55,641 bases of DNA, from NCBI GenBank assembly GCA_012837885.1, contig DUQI01000070.1:1-55641 (forward strand), in the 5' to 3' direction. The position numbers and the translations under genes are program-made. Below the pieces are notes generated by a model that did not search any database, was not told where the DNA came from, and was given only the letters and a program-made list of their open reading frames with translations. Of this stretch, positions 9,121 to 19,124 are shown one piece after another (the first letter of the stretch is position 1; the number at the start of each line of letters is the position of its first letter). The stretch is from Fastidiosipila sp. GTDB taxonomy: Bacteria > Bacillota > Clostridia > Saccharofermentanales > DTU023.

Positions 9121-10665
9121 ATGAAAAGTGTAGTCAAAGGTACCAGCTATGTGCTTGTCCACGCGCCCGATATGCTGCTGAGAAACGGCACGACGCAAAC
9201 GACGGAGCGCATCGTCAATCCCGACTCGGATTATCTGAAAAAACTGCCGGAGCATATCCGGTCTTACGACGATGCCCTGTCCTATCTGCCGAATCAGGCG
9301 TATATCGGTAATTTGGATCCGGTCGCTCTGAGAGAGCATGAGCAGCCCTGGTTCGACAAGAAGTATGACAAGGCCGATCGTTTCGGCAGCTTTGGCGAGA
9401 TCATGCCGCAGGAAGAGTTCTACTTCATGATCCAGGCAGCCGACGAATTCGAACTGGTGCGTCTGGAAAAAGGATTTGTCGAAGAGTACAAAGAGAAGTT
9501 CTTTGCAAACCCGGTGTTGACCGACCTGATCAAGGATCGGATTCATGACGGAATCGAAAAAGAAGCGCTGGAAAAGCTACTTGAAGATGATGCTGAAGGT
9601 CTTTACATCGGTGACCGTCTCGTCGGTGCCGTGAAGAAAGCGCACGACGTGGACGTGGCACTGACCTCGCACGTCCTGCTTGAAAACCTGGCGTCCAAAG
9701 CCTCGAATATTCTCTCGCTCCTCCATCTGATCAAGTCGGCCGGACTCGATCCGGACGAAGTCGACTATGTGATCGACTGTTCGGAAGAGGCGTGCGGCGA
9801 CATGAACCAGAGAGGCGGCGGTAACTTCGCCAAAGCGGCGGCGGAACTGGCCGGCTTTACGAATGCCACGGGCAGTGACACGAGAGGCTTCTGTGCCGCA
9901 CCGGTGCACGCGATCTCGATCGCGGCGTCGCTCGTCGCAGCCGGCGCGTATAAAAACGTCATCGTCGCAGCAGGCGGCTCGACCGCGAAACTCGGCATGA
10001 ACGGCAAGGATCATGTGAAAAAAGATATGCCGGTCGTCGAAGACGTGATGGGCGGCTTCGCCGTCTGGATCGGTGCAGACGACGGCAAGAACCCGTATAT
10101 CGATCTGGAGCATCTCGGACGTCATACGGTCGGCACGGGCAGCTCGCCGCAGGCCGTTATCACGTCGCTCGTTTCGGATCCGCTCGAGCGGGCCGGTCTG
10201 AAGATCACCGATATCGATATCTATTCGCCTGAAATGCAAAACCCCGACTGTACGAAACCGGCCGGCGCCGGCGACGTCCCGGTATCGAACCTGAAGATGA
10301 TCGCCGCTCTGGCCGTCAAACAGGGCGATCTGGAACGCGCAGGCATCAATGAATTCGTCGAAAATCGCGGCGTTCCGGGATTTGCCCCGACGCAGGGACA
10401 TATTCCGTCCGGTATCCCGATGATCGGACACAGCCGACAGGCGCTTTTGGACGGTGACGTCAAACGCGTCATGATCGTCGGCAAGGGAAGCTTGTTCCTC
10501 GGTCGTCTGACGAACTTGTTTGACGGTGTGTCGTTCATGCTCCTGCCGAACGAAGGCATTGAGGAGAAGAGCGCCGTATCGGGCGACGAACTGAGAAAGA
10601 TTGTGGCCGAATCCCTGAGAGGTTTCGCCCAGTCTCTGTTAAGTGAGGAAGAAGATGAGCAATAA
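9121..10665 (+). CDS. grdC: Glycine reductase complex component C beta subunit GrdC
   Basis: KSVVKGTSYVLVHAPDMLLRNGTTQTTERIVNP; FabH-like Cys region; start chosen at ATG 9121 after caggag RBS rather than 9094. Confidence 0.93.
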   Translation: MKSVVKGTSYVLVHAPDMLLRNGTTQTTERIVNPDSDYLKKLPEHIRSYDDALSYLPNQAYIGNLDPVALREHEQPWFDKKYDKADRFGSFGEIMPQEEFYFMIQAADEFELVRLEKGFVEEYKEKFFANPVLTDLIKDRIHDGIEKEALEKLLEDDAEGLYIGDRLVGAVKKAHDVDVALTSHVLLENLASKASNILSLLHLIKSAGLDPDEVDYVIDCSEEACGDMNQRGGGNFAKAAAELAGFTNATGSDTRGFCAAPVHAISIAASLVAAGAYKNVIVAAGGSTAKLGMNGKDHVKKDMPVVEDVMGGFAVWIGADDGKNPYIDLEHLGRHTVGTGSSPQAVITSLVSDPLERAGLKITDIDIYSPEMQNPDCTKPAGAGDVPVSNLKMIAALAVKQGDLERAGINEFVENRGVPGFAPTQGHIPSGIPMIGHSRQALLDGDVKRVMIVGKGSLFLGRLTNLFDGVSFMLLPNEGIEEKSAVSGDELRKIVAESLRGFAQSLLSEEEDEQ

Positions 10666-11809
10666 GGACATCAAGGTTTCAATCGCCAGGTTGTTCGAAG
10701 AGATGGCGACCGGCCTTGAGACCGGATCATTTGGTAGAAAACCGAAGATTATCGTGACCGGGCACGGCTCGGAGCACGGCGAAGACAACGTCCTCGCCGG
10801 TTGCCGTCAGGCGGCCGCCAAGGGCATCGACGTCATCTATCTCGGCACCAAGTCGATCGAAGGTGTTGAGACAGTGGAAGTCGCGACGGATGACGAGCAA
10901 CTGGCCAAGATGGAAGAGTTGCTCGACGCCGGCGAAGCCGATGCGGCGGTAGCCATGCACTATCCGTTCCCGATCGGTGTTTCAACGGTCGGCCGCGTGA
11001 TCGCGCCGTCGACCGGAAAGAAACTGTATCTGGCGACGACGACCGGCACATCGGCCACCGACCGCATCGAGGCGATGGTCAAAAATGCCGTAGCCGGCAT
11101 CATCACGGCCAAGGCAAGCGGTATCGAACAGCCGACGGTCGGTATTTTGAACGTCGACGGTGCGAGACAGACGGAGATCGTGCTCAATCAGCTGAAAGAA
11201 AACGGTTATGATATCCATTTCGCAACGTCCGGCCGTGCCGACGGCGGCGCCGTGATGCGCGGCAACGACGTCTTGAGAGGTACGCCGGATATCATGGTCA
11301 CCGACTCTCTGACCGGCAACGTGCTGACCAAGATGATGTCGGCACAGGCATCGGGCGGCAGTATCGAGACGGCGGGAGACGGCTACGGTCCAGGTATCGG
11401 TCAGGGCCATAAGCGCCTCGTCATGATCATCTCGCGTGCCTCCGGTACACCGGTTATCGAAGGTGCAATCACCTTCGCAGCCGAACTCGTCAAAGGCGGG
11501 GTATTCCAGATCGCTGAAGCGGAGTACAAGGCGGCGGAAGCAGCCGGCCTGAAAAAGATTCTCGAGGCGAGAAAGAAACAAGCCGCGCCGGCGGCCGAGG
11601 CTGAGGAAGTCAAGGCACCGCCGAAAGAGGTCGTCACGTACGAACTCGCCGGCATCGAGGTCATGGACCTTGAAGATGCCGTGTCGAAGCTTTGGAGCAA
11701 GGGCATCTATGCCGAGTCCGGCATGGGATGCACCGGCCCGATTATCCGGGTCAACGAAGCGAAGACGGACGACGCGGAAGCCGTGTTGAAAGAAGCCGGA
11801 TTCCGTTAA
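10655..11809 (+). CDS. grdD: Glycine reductase complex component C alpha subunit GrdD
   Basis: MSNKDIKVSIARLFEEMATGLE..., PlsX-like fold; overlaps the grdC stop; MGCTGPIIRVNE C-terminus. Confidence 0.93.
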   Translation: MSNKDIKVSIARLFEEMATGLETGSFGRKPKIIVTGHGSEHGEDNVLAGCRQAAAKGIDVIYLGTKSIEGVETVEVATDDEQLAKMEELLDAGEADAAVAMHYPFPIGVSTVGRVIAPSTGKKLYLATTTGTSATDRIEAMVKNAVAGIITAKASGIEQPTVGILNVDGARQTEIVLNQLKENGYDIHFATSGRADGGAVMRGNDVLRGTPDIMVTDSLTGNVLTKMMSAQASGGSIETAGDGYGPGIGQGHKRLVMIISRASGTPVIEGAITFAAELVKGGVFQIAEAEYKAAEAAGLKKILEARKKQAAPAAEAEEVKAPPKEVVTYELAGIEVMDLEDAVSKLWSKGIYAESGMGCTGPIIRVNEAKTDDAEAVLKEAGFR

Positions 11810-11830
11810 CCGATAATACGTTAAAACGAC

Positions 11831-11858
11831 AAAGCGCCCCGGGGCACCGGGGCGCTTT
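11831..11858. terminator. Bidirectional terminator between grdD and udk
   Basis: AAAGCGCCCCGG-GGCA-CCGGGGCGCTTT between convergent genes. Confidence 0.8.
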
Positions 11859-11880
11859 CGTTATTCCCAAAATTATCTTA

Positions 11881-12498
11881 TTACTTTGCGTCGATCAGAC
11901 GATGCAGATGATTGAGCAAGATGCTGGTGCCGGCTTCGTTGCTGACGCCCTCCGGCAGGATGATATCGGCGTATCGTTTGGACGGTAAAATGAACTGCTC
12001 GTGCATCGGTTTGACGGTCGCTTCATACTGCGACAAGACACTGTCGAGCGAGCGGCCTCTTTCTTTAAGGTCGCGCCTGATCCTGCGGATAAGTCTGAGA
12101 TCGGAGTCCTCGTCGACAAAAAGCTTTAGGTCAAACAATTCGCGCAGCGGTTTGAACCACAAGACGAGAAGTCCCTCGCATAAAACGATCGGTCTCGGTG
12201 GAACGATCAGCGTCTCTTCTTCACGGCAAAAATCGACAAAGTTGTAGACCGGAACACTGGCCGCTTTACCGGCCTTAAGCGAGGCGACGGCTTCGACCAT
12301 CAGCTCGAGATCGAACGCGTCGGGGTGGTCGTAATTGAGGTGAATGCGTTTTTCGAAAGGGATGTCATGGAAGCCGCGGTAATAGGCATCCTGCGATATG
12401 ATCGCGACGCCGTCCCCGAACTTTTGCTTAAACAGATCGACCAGGGTCGATTTGCCGGACGACGTGCCGCCCGCGATACCGATCACCGTCACTTTCAT
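11881..12498 (-). CDS. udk: Uridine kinase
   Basis: P-loop GIAGGTSSGKST, DAYYR, NYDHPDAFD, VLCEGLLVL. Confidence 0.88.
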   Translation of the reverse strand: MKVTVIGIAGGTSSGKSTLVDLFKQKFGDGVAIISQDAYYRGFHDIPFEKRIHLNYDHPDAFDLELMVEAVASLKAGKAASVPVYNFVDFCREEETLIVPPRPIVLCEGLLVLWFKPLRELFDLKLFVDEDSDLRLIRRIRRDLKERGRSLDSVLSQYEATVKPMHEQFILPSKRYADIILPEGVSNEAGTSILLNHLHRLIDAK

Positions 12499-12598
12499 AC
12501 GCGCTCCTCCTTGTCGGATATCATAGCATTTTAGCTATCGGAAAAATGAAAACGGCGCGGCATTGTCGCGCCATTTACTTTTCGTTTAATGTTGGCGA

Positions 12599-13105
12599 TC
12601 AGACTTCGAGCACTTCTTTGTCTTCACGCAGGACTTTGCCGTTCTCGCCGTAGCTCATACGCGAAAATTTCATCAGTTTCGGTACGTTGTCGATCTTGTT
12701 GCACTCCATCAGATTGATCACTTTGTTTTCATCCAGTTCGGCCTTATAGGCGTCTTTCAGCATCTTAATCACCGAGTAGGGGTGCTCCGGAATCTTCATG
12801 GTCACGAGTGCGGCGCCTTTCTTGTTCAATACGGCCTGCAGCACATCCTGATACGTGTCTTCATTGAGCTTCGGAACGACGAAATACAGCGCATCACCCT
12901 GGACGTCGTCGACGCCGGCGACCTTCGTCGTTTTATGTTGTTCCATGGCGATCGACATCGTGGCTGCCATCAGGTTTCTCACATTGGCAGAAACGTGGCC
13001 GGAGGCGATCAGGGTTTCCCCGTTCTTAATCGCTTCTTCAATGTAGTTAGCTTGTGCTTCAGTCATAAATCCGTCATTCACATAACGTTCGAGTTTGGCG
13101 TTCAT
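12599..13105 (-). CDS. Hypothetical protein, possibly a degenerate CpaF/VirB11-type secretion ATPase-like domain
   Basis: Complete ORF with RBS; AIKNGETLIASGHVSANVRNLMAA resembles the P-loop region of CpaF/VirB11 without GSGKTT. Confidence 0.7.
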   Translation of the reverse strand: MNAKLERYVNDGFMTEAQANYIEEAIKNGETLIASGHVSANVRNLMAATMSIAMEQHKTTKVAGVDDVQGDALYFVVPKLNEDTYQDVLQAVLNKKGAALVTMKIPEHPYSVIKMLKDAYKAELDENKVINLMECNKIDNVPKLMKFSRMSYGENGKVLREDKEVLEV

Positions 13106-13378
13106 CCTATCCTCCTGAGGTTTTTAAATGATTGTCTGCTACCTCAGTATAGACCATTCCGGCCGTCTATAACTAATCGTTTGCGCTGGAAAACGAGGTA
13201 ACGATCGAACCGGCGAATGTGAACGGCTTTATTACGTTTGAAAGACGCCTTCTCCCTCTTCGTTATGCGTCTCGTGGTGTCTCAGCGGTCTCTTTGGCTA
13301 TAGGCGGTTTAGGCTGCTCGCAAGGCGAATCGTGAGTATCCGGTGACAACGCGTTCACGATCGTCCGCCCCCTCTAAA

Positions 13379-13399
13379 ATGAGAGGTAACACCTCTCAT
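13379..13399. repeat. Perfect inverted repeat upstream of small ORF pair
   Basis: ATGAGAGGT-AAC-ACCTCTCAT. Confidence 0.7.
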
Positions 13400-13439
13400 C
13401 TCGGTCCGTGAAGGCCGGAGATAGGGAAGGGGGCATCAG

Positions 13440-13748
13440 ATGACCAAAGAAAAAGAGCGCGACAACACGTTGCGCGGCGAACGAAACTTTCTTAAAGCGG
13501 AAGCCAAAGACTGGCTGAAAAAGGAATGGGACTGGCTCACGGAGAGCGAGATCGACCTGATCGATGAATCGCGGGAGGCGTTGGAAGCGCTCGTTCGGAA
13601 GCATTTCGGTGAAGCCGACTGGCAAGAAGAGTGGGCGCGCTTTGAGGCGCTTTTCTCCGGTATTGACGCTGAGACTAGGCACGGGCCGAAAGGACCGGTC
13701 GATGATCGTGAACGCGATCAGCGTCAGCGTGGACCCGGTGCTGAATAG
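13440..13748 (+). CDS. Hypothetical protein (102 aa, highly charged)
   Basis: ORF preceded by gggaaggggg; same strand as downstream DUF6496-like gene. Confidence 0.5.
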   Translation: MTKEKERDNTLRGERNFLKAEAKDWLKKEWDWLTESEIDLIDESREALEALVRKHFGEADWQEEWARFEALFSGIDAETRHGPKGPVDDRERDQRQRGPGAE

Positions 13749-13777
13749 GCACCGGCGAAAGAAAGTGAGACAAGCAG

Positions 13778-14017
13778 ATGGCTGAGAAAAAACGCGAGAA
13801 TAAAAAAGGTAGTGGAGGAAAAAAGAAGAAGGCATCGGTCAAGAAATATTCCGACAAAGCGTCCGAGACGATCGGCGAAGTCATGAAAGCCTTTAAGGAA
13901 GGGACGCTGAAATCGAGTTCAGGCGAAAAAGTCACCGATCGCGATCAGGCGATTGCGATCGGTATTTCCGAAGCGAAGGCGAAAGGATATAAGACGCCGG
14001 ATAAAGAAGATGATTAA
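13778..14017 (+). CDS. DUF6496-like small basic protein
   Basis: Lys-rich N-terminus followed by SSSGEKVTDRDQAIAIGISEAKAKGYK motif. Confidence 0.65.
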   Translation: MAEKKRENKKGSGGKKKKASVKKYSDKASETIGEVMKAFKEGTLKSSSGEKVTDRDQAIAIGISEAKAKGYKTPDKEDD

Positions 14018-14025
14018 AACCGAGG

Positions 14026-15924
14026 TCAGCGCGAGAAAGAGACACGAACACCGTCGACCAGACGGGTGACTCTGGTGCGGTCAAAATGCTCGAGGATCGC
14101 TACGGCGAATTTTCTCGACGTACCGATATCGTCTCTAAACTCGGCCAAGGTCAATTGACCGCCATCTTTTATCGCGGCGTTGACTTTTTCTGCGGCCGCT
14201 GCTAAATGCGTCTTATGGATCAATATCTCTCTGTCGAGTCTGACCAATGTGCCGTCGCGCGTTAAGTTGGAGAGGATCTCTGCGATTCGCGCTTTTTTAT
14301 ATTTCTCGTTGATCTCGCTCGTTGCCGGCGGTGCGTAGGCTTCTTCGAGATAGATGTTTTCGATCTCCTCGATCAGCTCCTTTTCCGATTGACCGAGTGC
14401 GACTTCAAACGTCGCATCGGCGATCAGGCCGTCCCGGTCGACCAGGGAGCCGCGCTGGATAAAGACGTTTAAGAGCTTATCGGTTAGCGCGATCTCGGTG
14501 CGCGGCAGAAGCGTCGTGCGTAATGCTTCGCGGCGCATACCGGCCGTCAGCGGTTGAGCCTGATGGAACGCCTGCAAAATGGCGATCGTTTTTTCTTCCA
14601 TCTTGTTCAGATAATCGGCGCTGACATAGCGCGTCTCACCAAGTGATACGGCCCGTTTGTCGGCGAGCAGGCGCCGCAGCGTCCGCTGATACGTACGGTC
14701 ATCGAGGCCGCTTCGAAGCTTCAGTCTCATCTCTTTTTCGAGCAGATGGCTTTGTGAATCGAGGGCCGCGTAGAGTGCGCTTTCCTCATCGTCTCCGGCC
14801 AGTGTCAGAAGCGTCTCTTTGATCTTTTTGTCCTGACGTCTGTGTTTCAAAGGCAGAGGATCGAGTACGAGTCCGCCGCCGATCGTCTGTAGCGGCGAGT
14901 AGAATCGGACGATGAATCGATCTTTCGCTTTAATCGATGTCTCTTCTTCGAGGGCGAGCTGGGCAAAGCCCGATTCGCCGCTCTTTAGTTCATCCGTATC
15001 GATCAGCCAGACCTTGGCGAGGAGCTCTCTCGATCCGTGATAAAAGTGCAGGCGACTGCCGTTTTTGATCGAGAACGTCGCCTGCGGAAGTACGGTCAAA
15101 GAGACGTCGATCAGGTCGGTCGTGACCATCGAGTCGGGCGGGGCCAGCATGTCGCCGCGCGTCACTTCCTCGGTTGAGACGCCGGCCAGGTTGACCGCCA
15201 CACGTTGACCGGCGAATGCCGTCGGTTCTTCGTGACCATGTACTTCGATGTTTCTGACGCGGACTTTACGCCCTTCCGGATAGAGCATGACGTCGCTGTC
15301 TTTATCGAGTTTCCCCTCGATTAAGGTACCGGTGACGATGGTGCCGAAGCCTTCCAGTGAGAAGACGCGATCGATCGGCAGGCGGTAGGGAACGGCCGAT
15401 TTTTTCTCGGACGCCTGACTGACGAGTGCCTGGATTGCCGATCGCAACTCGGCGATGCCTTCTCCTTTGACGGCCGAAGTGCGTATGATGTCGGCATCTT
15501 TCAAGAAGGTCGGTTCGATCAGTTCGAGGACGTCTTCTTCGACCAGATCGAGCCATTCCTCGTCGACCATATCGCATTTGGTGAGGACGACGATACCGGC
15601 TTTGATATCGAGTAAGGAGAGTATGCCGAGGTGCTCGATCGTCTGCGGCATCACACCTTCATCGGCGGCTACGATGAGCAAGGCGAGATCGACGCCGCCG
15701 GCTCCGGCCAGCATGTTTTTGATGAATCGTTCGTGTCCGGGCACGTCCACGATGCCGGCTTTCTCGCCGTCACCGAGGTCGAGCCAGGCAAAACCGAGCT
15801 CAATCGTGATGCCGCGTTTTTTCTCTTCGACCAAGCGATCGGTGTCGATGCCGGTCAAGGCGCGGATCAGATGGGTCTTCCCGTGATCAACATGGCCGGC
15901 TGTGCCGATGATGACATTACGCAT
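14026..15924 (-). CDS. selB: Selenocysteine-specific translation elongation factor SelB
   Basis: [45 protein letters not shown]; winged-helix C-terminus; start overlaps selA stop. Confidence 0.95.
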   Translation of the reverse strand: MRNVIIGTAGHVDHGKTHLIRALTGIDTDRLVEEKKRGITIELGFAWLDLGDGEKAGIVDVPGHERFIKNMLAGAGGVDLALLIVAADEGVMPQTIEHLGILSLLDIKAGIVVLTKCDMVDEEWLDLVEEDVLELIEPTFLKDADIIRTSAVKGEGIAELRSAIQALVSQASEKKSAVPYRLPIDRVFSLEGFGTIVTGTLIEGKLDKDSDVMLYPEGRKVRVRNIEVHGHEEPTAFAGQRVAVNLAGVSTEEVTRGDMLAPPDSMVTTDLIDVSLTVLPQATFSIKNGSRLHFYHGSRELLAKVWLIDTDELKSGESGFAQLALEEETSIKAKDRFIVRFYSPLQTIGGGLVLDPLPLKHRRQDKKIKETLLTLAGDDEESALYAALDSQSHLLEKEMRLKLRSGLDDRTYQRTLRRLLADKRAVSLGETRYVSADYLNKMEEKTIAILQAFHQAQPLTAGMRREALRTTLLPRTEIALTDKLLNVFIQRGSLVDRDGLIADATFEVALGQSEKELIEEIENIYLEEAYAPPATSEINEKYKKARIAEILSNLTRDGTLVRLDREILIHKTHLAAAAEKVNAAIKDGGQLTLAEFRDDIGTSRKFAVAILEHFDRTRVTRLVDGVRVSFSR

Positions 15925-17329
15925 CTTCTTCGTCTTCCTCCGGTCCGGCAATTTCGACGAGCGCTTCGACCAGATAGTCTTCCTCTTCAGCAAAGACGGT
16001 GCGCAGATCGAAATTCAAGGCGTCGTCTTCGATGTATCCGATGATCGGTACTTCGAGTCGACGCAATTGTTCGGCCGCGTGGGCGGAGCTCAGCGCTTCG
16101 GTCGCTTTGAGCGAGAGCGCATAAGAAGGAAATTCACGGTCCGGCGCCGAGCCGCCACCGAGTACGGCTTTTGACTCGACGACGTCGATCTCGACACCAA
16201 GATCCTTGAGTCTCGTTGCGAGCGTGGTCGCACGATCCTTCAGTTCGGCGAGTGACTGGCCGAGCATGGCGTATACGGGAATATCTTTTTTCGCCTGTTC
16301 TTCATCGAGATAGATGCGGAGCATCGCTTCGAGCGCCGCCAGTGTCATCTTGTCGACGCGGAGTGCCCGCATCAGCGGGTGACGACGCAGACGATCGACG
16401 TATGTCTTTTTGCCGATGATGATGCCGGCCTGCGGTCCGCCGAGGAGTTTATCGCCGGAAAAGCAGATCAGGTCGGCACCTGATGCCAGTCCGTCATGGA
16501 CTCCCGGTTCGTCCTTGATGTCGTACGGTGCAAGATCGAAGAAAGCTCCGGAACCGAGGTCGTAGATGACCGGAAGATCATGTTTTTGTCCGAGTGAGAC
16601 GAGGTCTTTGAGTTCGACCGATTCGGAGAATCCGACGATGCGGTAATTGCTCGTGTGCACCTTCAGCAAGGCACCGGTGTTTTCATTAATTGCGCGCTCG
16701 TAATCGGAAAGACGCGTCTTATTTGTCGTGCCGACTTCTCTCAGCGTGGCACCCGATGTCTCGAGCACTTCCGGAATACGGAAAGCGCCGCCGATTTCGA
16801 CCAGCTCACCGCGCGAGACGATAACCTCTTCGTTTTGACAGAGCGTTTGCAAAGCGAGCAGCATGGCCGCAGCATTGTTATTGACGACGAGCGACGCCTG
16901 CGCACCGGTCAATTCCACGAGAAAACGTTCGACGGCCGCACCGCGATCGCCGCGACTGCCTGAGGTCAGGTCAAATTCGACCGTATTGTAGCGGCGAATG
17001 ATCTCCGCCACATGGGTGGCGACCGCCTGCGGTGCCGGTGCGCGGCCGAGATTCGTATGCAAGACGACGCCGGTCGCATTGACAACCGGAAGCGTGCCAA
17101 ACTGCACTTTCTCCATCACCCGGATATCGATATCGGCGATCAGGGCGTCCTTGTTTATCTCGTAAACGGTATGCTCGATCACGGCGAGCCTCGTCGCGGC
17201 TACCGCATCGCGGATGCAGCCGGTGACGACATCGTGGCCGTGAGCCTGAATGAGTTCGGTAAACGCCTTGTGCTTGATCAGCTCATCGACGCTCGGTAAC
17301 TGTCTCAGTAACGCATTCTGATCCACCAT
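15917..17329 (-). CDS. selA: L-seryl-tRNA(Sec) selenium transferase SelA
   Basis: LPSVDELI, INATGVVLHTNLGRAP-like, CFSGDKLLGGPQAGIIIGKK PLP-lysine motif. Confidence 0.95.
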   Translation of the reverse strand: MVDQNALLRQLPSVDELIKHKAFTELIQAHGHDVVTGCIRDAVAATRLAVIEHTVYEINKDALIADIDIRVMEKVQFGTLPVVNATGVVLHTNLGRAPAPQAVATHVAEIIRRYNTVEFDLTSGSRGDRGAAVERFLVELTGAQASLVVNNNAAAMLLALQTLCQNEEVIVSRGELVEIGGAFRIPEVLETSGATLREVGTTNKTRLSDYERAINENTGALLKVHTSNYRIVGFSESVELKDLVSLGQKHDLPVIYDLGSGAFFDLAPYDIKDEPGVHDGLASGADLICFSGDKLLGGPQAGIIIGKKTYVDRLRRHPLMRALRVDKMTLAALEAMLRIYLDEEQAKKDIPVYAMLGQSLAELKDRATTLATRLKDLGVEIDVVESKAVLGGGSAPDREFPSYALSLKATEALSSAHAAEQLRRLEVPIIGYIEDDALNFDLRTVFAEEEDYLVEALVEIAGPEEDEEDA

Positions 17330-17389
17330 ATGATCCCCCTTTAATAAGGCCTTGATGACAGCTTAGCATGAAAGCCGGGACTGAGAAGA

Positions 17390-17629
17390 TTATGAGTTAT
17401 CGAAAATGCATTCGTACGAGTCGTCACGCTCGATAAAGACGCATTCGGTGTCTTCGTCGGCCATCTTTTCTTCGTCGAACGGCAGGGTAAAAAAGATCCC
17501 GGTGCCGCAGGACACGGATAGTGCCCTCGGCGCCGGGATCATCTTAGCATGTTGGTCACCTAATTCGAGCAGGCGGCGGTAAAAACACTGCGCGCCGAAA
17601 AAGGTGTGAAAGGTCGCAATATAGTTCAC
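17390..17629 (-). CDS. DUF3343 domain protein (putative Se/S carrier)
   Basis: MNYIATFHTFFGAQCFYRRL...PRALSVSCGTGI motif; selenium-gene context. Confidence 0.8.
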   Translation of the reverse strand: MNYIATFHTFFGAQCFYRRLLELGDQHAKMIPAPRALSVSCGTGIFFTLPFDEEKMADEDTECVFIERDDSYECIFDNS

Positions 17630-17630
17630 G

Positions 17631-17837
17631 CTATTTTGTTATTGTCAGCTCCCACTCGTCGGCGATCGCCTTTTCTTCGACTTTGTACCCGTTGTTTTCC
17701 GCGTAGCGGCGGATGTTTTCCAACGGCGTCATATCACTGACCAGGACGCTCACGGGTAGCGTGCCTTGTTCGAGTGCCTGCTTAGTCAGGATCACCGGTT
17801 CGGGGCAGGACAATCCTCTCGTATCTACTTGGCTCAT
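17631..17837 (-). CDS. TusA/YedF-like sulfurtransferase
   Basis: VDTRGLSCPEPVILTKQAL CPxP motif. Confidence 0.85.
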   Translation of the reverse strand: MSQVDTRGLSCPEPVILTKQALEQGTLPVSVLVSDMTPLENIRRYAENNGYKVEEKAIADEWELTITK

Positions 17838-17867
17838 CTTACTACACTCCTTAATACTTGATGTCTT

Positions 17868-18950
17868 TTATGCCTTGCGGCGGCGAATGTTCGCAAACGC
17901 GATGGCGAGCAGGACGACGAATCCGATTATCACGGCCCAGCGTCCGTTTGCACCGACGCCGCCGGCCGATTCCGCCGTCGCTACGGCTCCGGCCAAGCCG
18001 AAGTTATGCGAGAAGGCCGCACCGGTGATCATGCCGAGTACGGTCAACGCGGAGTCGCTGTTGCCGCTGCCGGCCATCACGATCTGACGCATCGGACAGC
18101 CGCCGAGCAAGGTCGAACCGAAGCCGACCAGACCGAGACCTAATATATTCCAGAGGTGGTCGCTGTGCGCGATCGGTTGTCCGGTGAGCGACAGGTTGAA
18201 ACTGCCCTGCCAGATGTTCGCGATCAAGACGACGACGAACATGGCGATCGTGCCCCAGAGCAGATGCAAGTCCTTGATAAGAAAGACGTCTCTGAATCCG
18301 CCGGCCTGACAAAGTCTCGAGTGTTGCACGAGGGCACCGACGACGAGCGCGATCAGGAACGACCAGAGTACCGGCGCATGCATCGAGCCCGGTCCTGATT
18401 CGGATACGGCCAACACGGTCGCGCCGAGGGCGGCGCCGAGGATGAGCAAGACACCGATCGTCGGGAAGACGAGTCCCTCGCTCAGATGCTGCGCTTCCGA
18501 ACGGCGCAGTGAGAAGCCTTTCTTCAGGAAGACCGTTCCGAGATAGATACCACCGACAAAGCCGATCAGGCCGATCCAGGCATTCAGATCGCCTGCCGCC
18601 ATACGCAGTACCATTCTGAACGGACAGCCGAGGAACGCGAGCGCGCCGATCATGACGAAAGCGCCGATAACGAATCGGGTGATCGGGGCGGACCCGCCTC
18701 GCGGCTTGAATTCGCGTCTGAGCAAAGACAGCGCGAACGCGCCGAGAATCAATCCGGGAATCTCAGGTCTCAGGTACTGTACCGGCGGCGCTTTATGCAG
18801 TTGCAGGGCGCCGGCCGTATCGCGTAGGAAACAGGCGATACAAAACCCCATGTTGCCGGGGTTTCCGAGATGTTGCAAGATGACCGCAGCAAGACCGGCG
18901 ACTGCGCCGGCGATGATGATGATCAACGTGGCTTTTCTTTTTGTTGACAT
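17868..18950 (-). CDS. yedE: YedE/YeeE-family putative selenium transporter
   Basis: Polytopic; GNPGNMGFCIACFLRD, LGCPFRM, LGGCPMRQ motifs; start chosen at MSTKRK after AGGAGTG RBS. Confidence 0.87.
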   Translation of the reverse strand: MSTKRKATLIIIIAGAVAGLAAVILQHLGNPGNMGFCIACFLRDTAGALQLHKAPPVQYLRPEIPGLILGAFALSLLRREFKPRGGSAPITRFVIGAFVMIGALAFLGCPFRMVLRMAAGDLNAWIGLIGFVGGIYLGTVFLKKGFSLRRSEAQHLSEGLVFPTIGVLLILGAALGATVLAVSESGPGSMHAPVLWSFLIALVVGALVQHSRLCQAGGFRDVFLIKDLHLLWGTIAMFVVVLIANIWQGSFNLSLTGQPIAHSDHLWNILGLGLVGFGSTLLGGCPMRQIVMAGSGNSDSALTVLGMITGAAFSHNFGLAGAVATAESAGGVGANGRWAVIIGFVVLLAIAFANIRRRKA

Positions 18951-19002
18951 GAAGTAACACTCCTCATACAAATAGTCATGTCCAAGTATATGCGATTTAC
19001 TT

Positions 19003-19023
19003 AACAACAAATATTTGATTGTT
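19003..19023. promoter_or_regulatory. AT-rich palindrome between divergent yedE and class V aminotransferase genes
   Basis: AACAA-CAAATATTTG-A-TTGTT, upstream of a TATACT -10-like element on the minus strand. Confidence 0.45.
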
Positions 19024-19124
19024 TAATATTTAGGCCGGTCATTATAAAGGATCGGGAAAATGGTCTGATGGACTCGGTGATATGATGAACGTTGATACGA
19101 AGATGACTTTGTCGGAGGTGTTCC

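Noticed and set aside
15455-15886. Plus-strand ORFs opposite selB/selA
   Set aside because: Shadow frames of conserved genes with Ser/Arg-rich composition.
13106-19124. tRNA-Sec (selC) near selA/selB
   Set aside because: Looked for a long-acceptor tRNA with UCA anticodon in intergenic gaps and did not find a convincing candidate.
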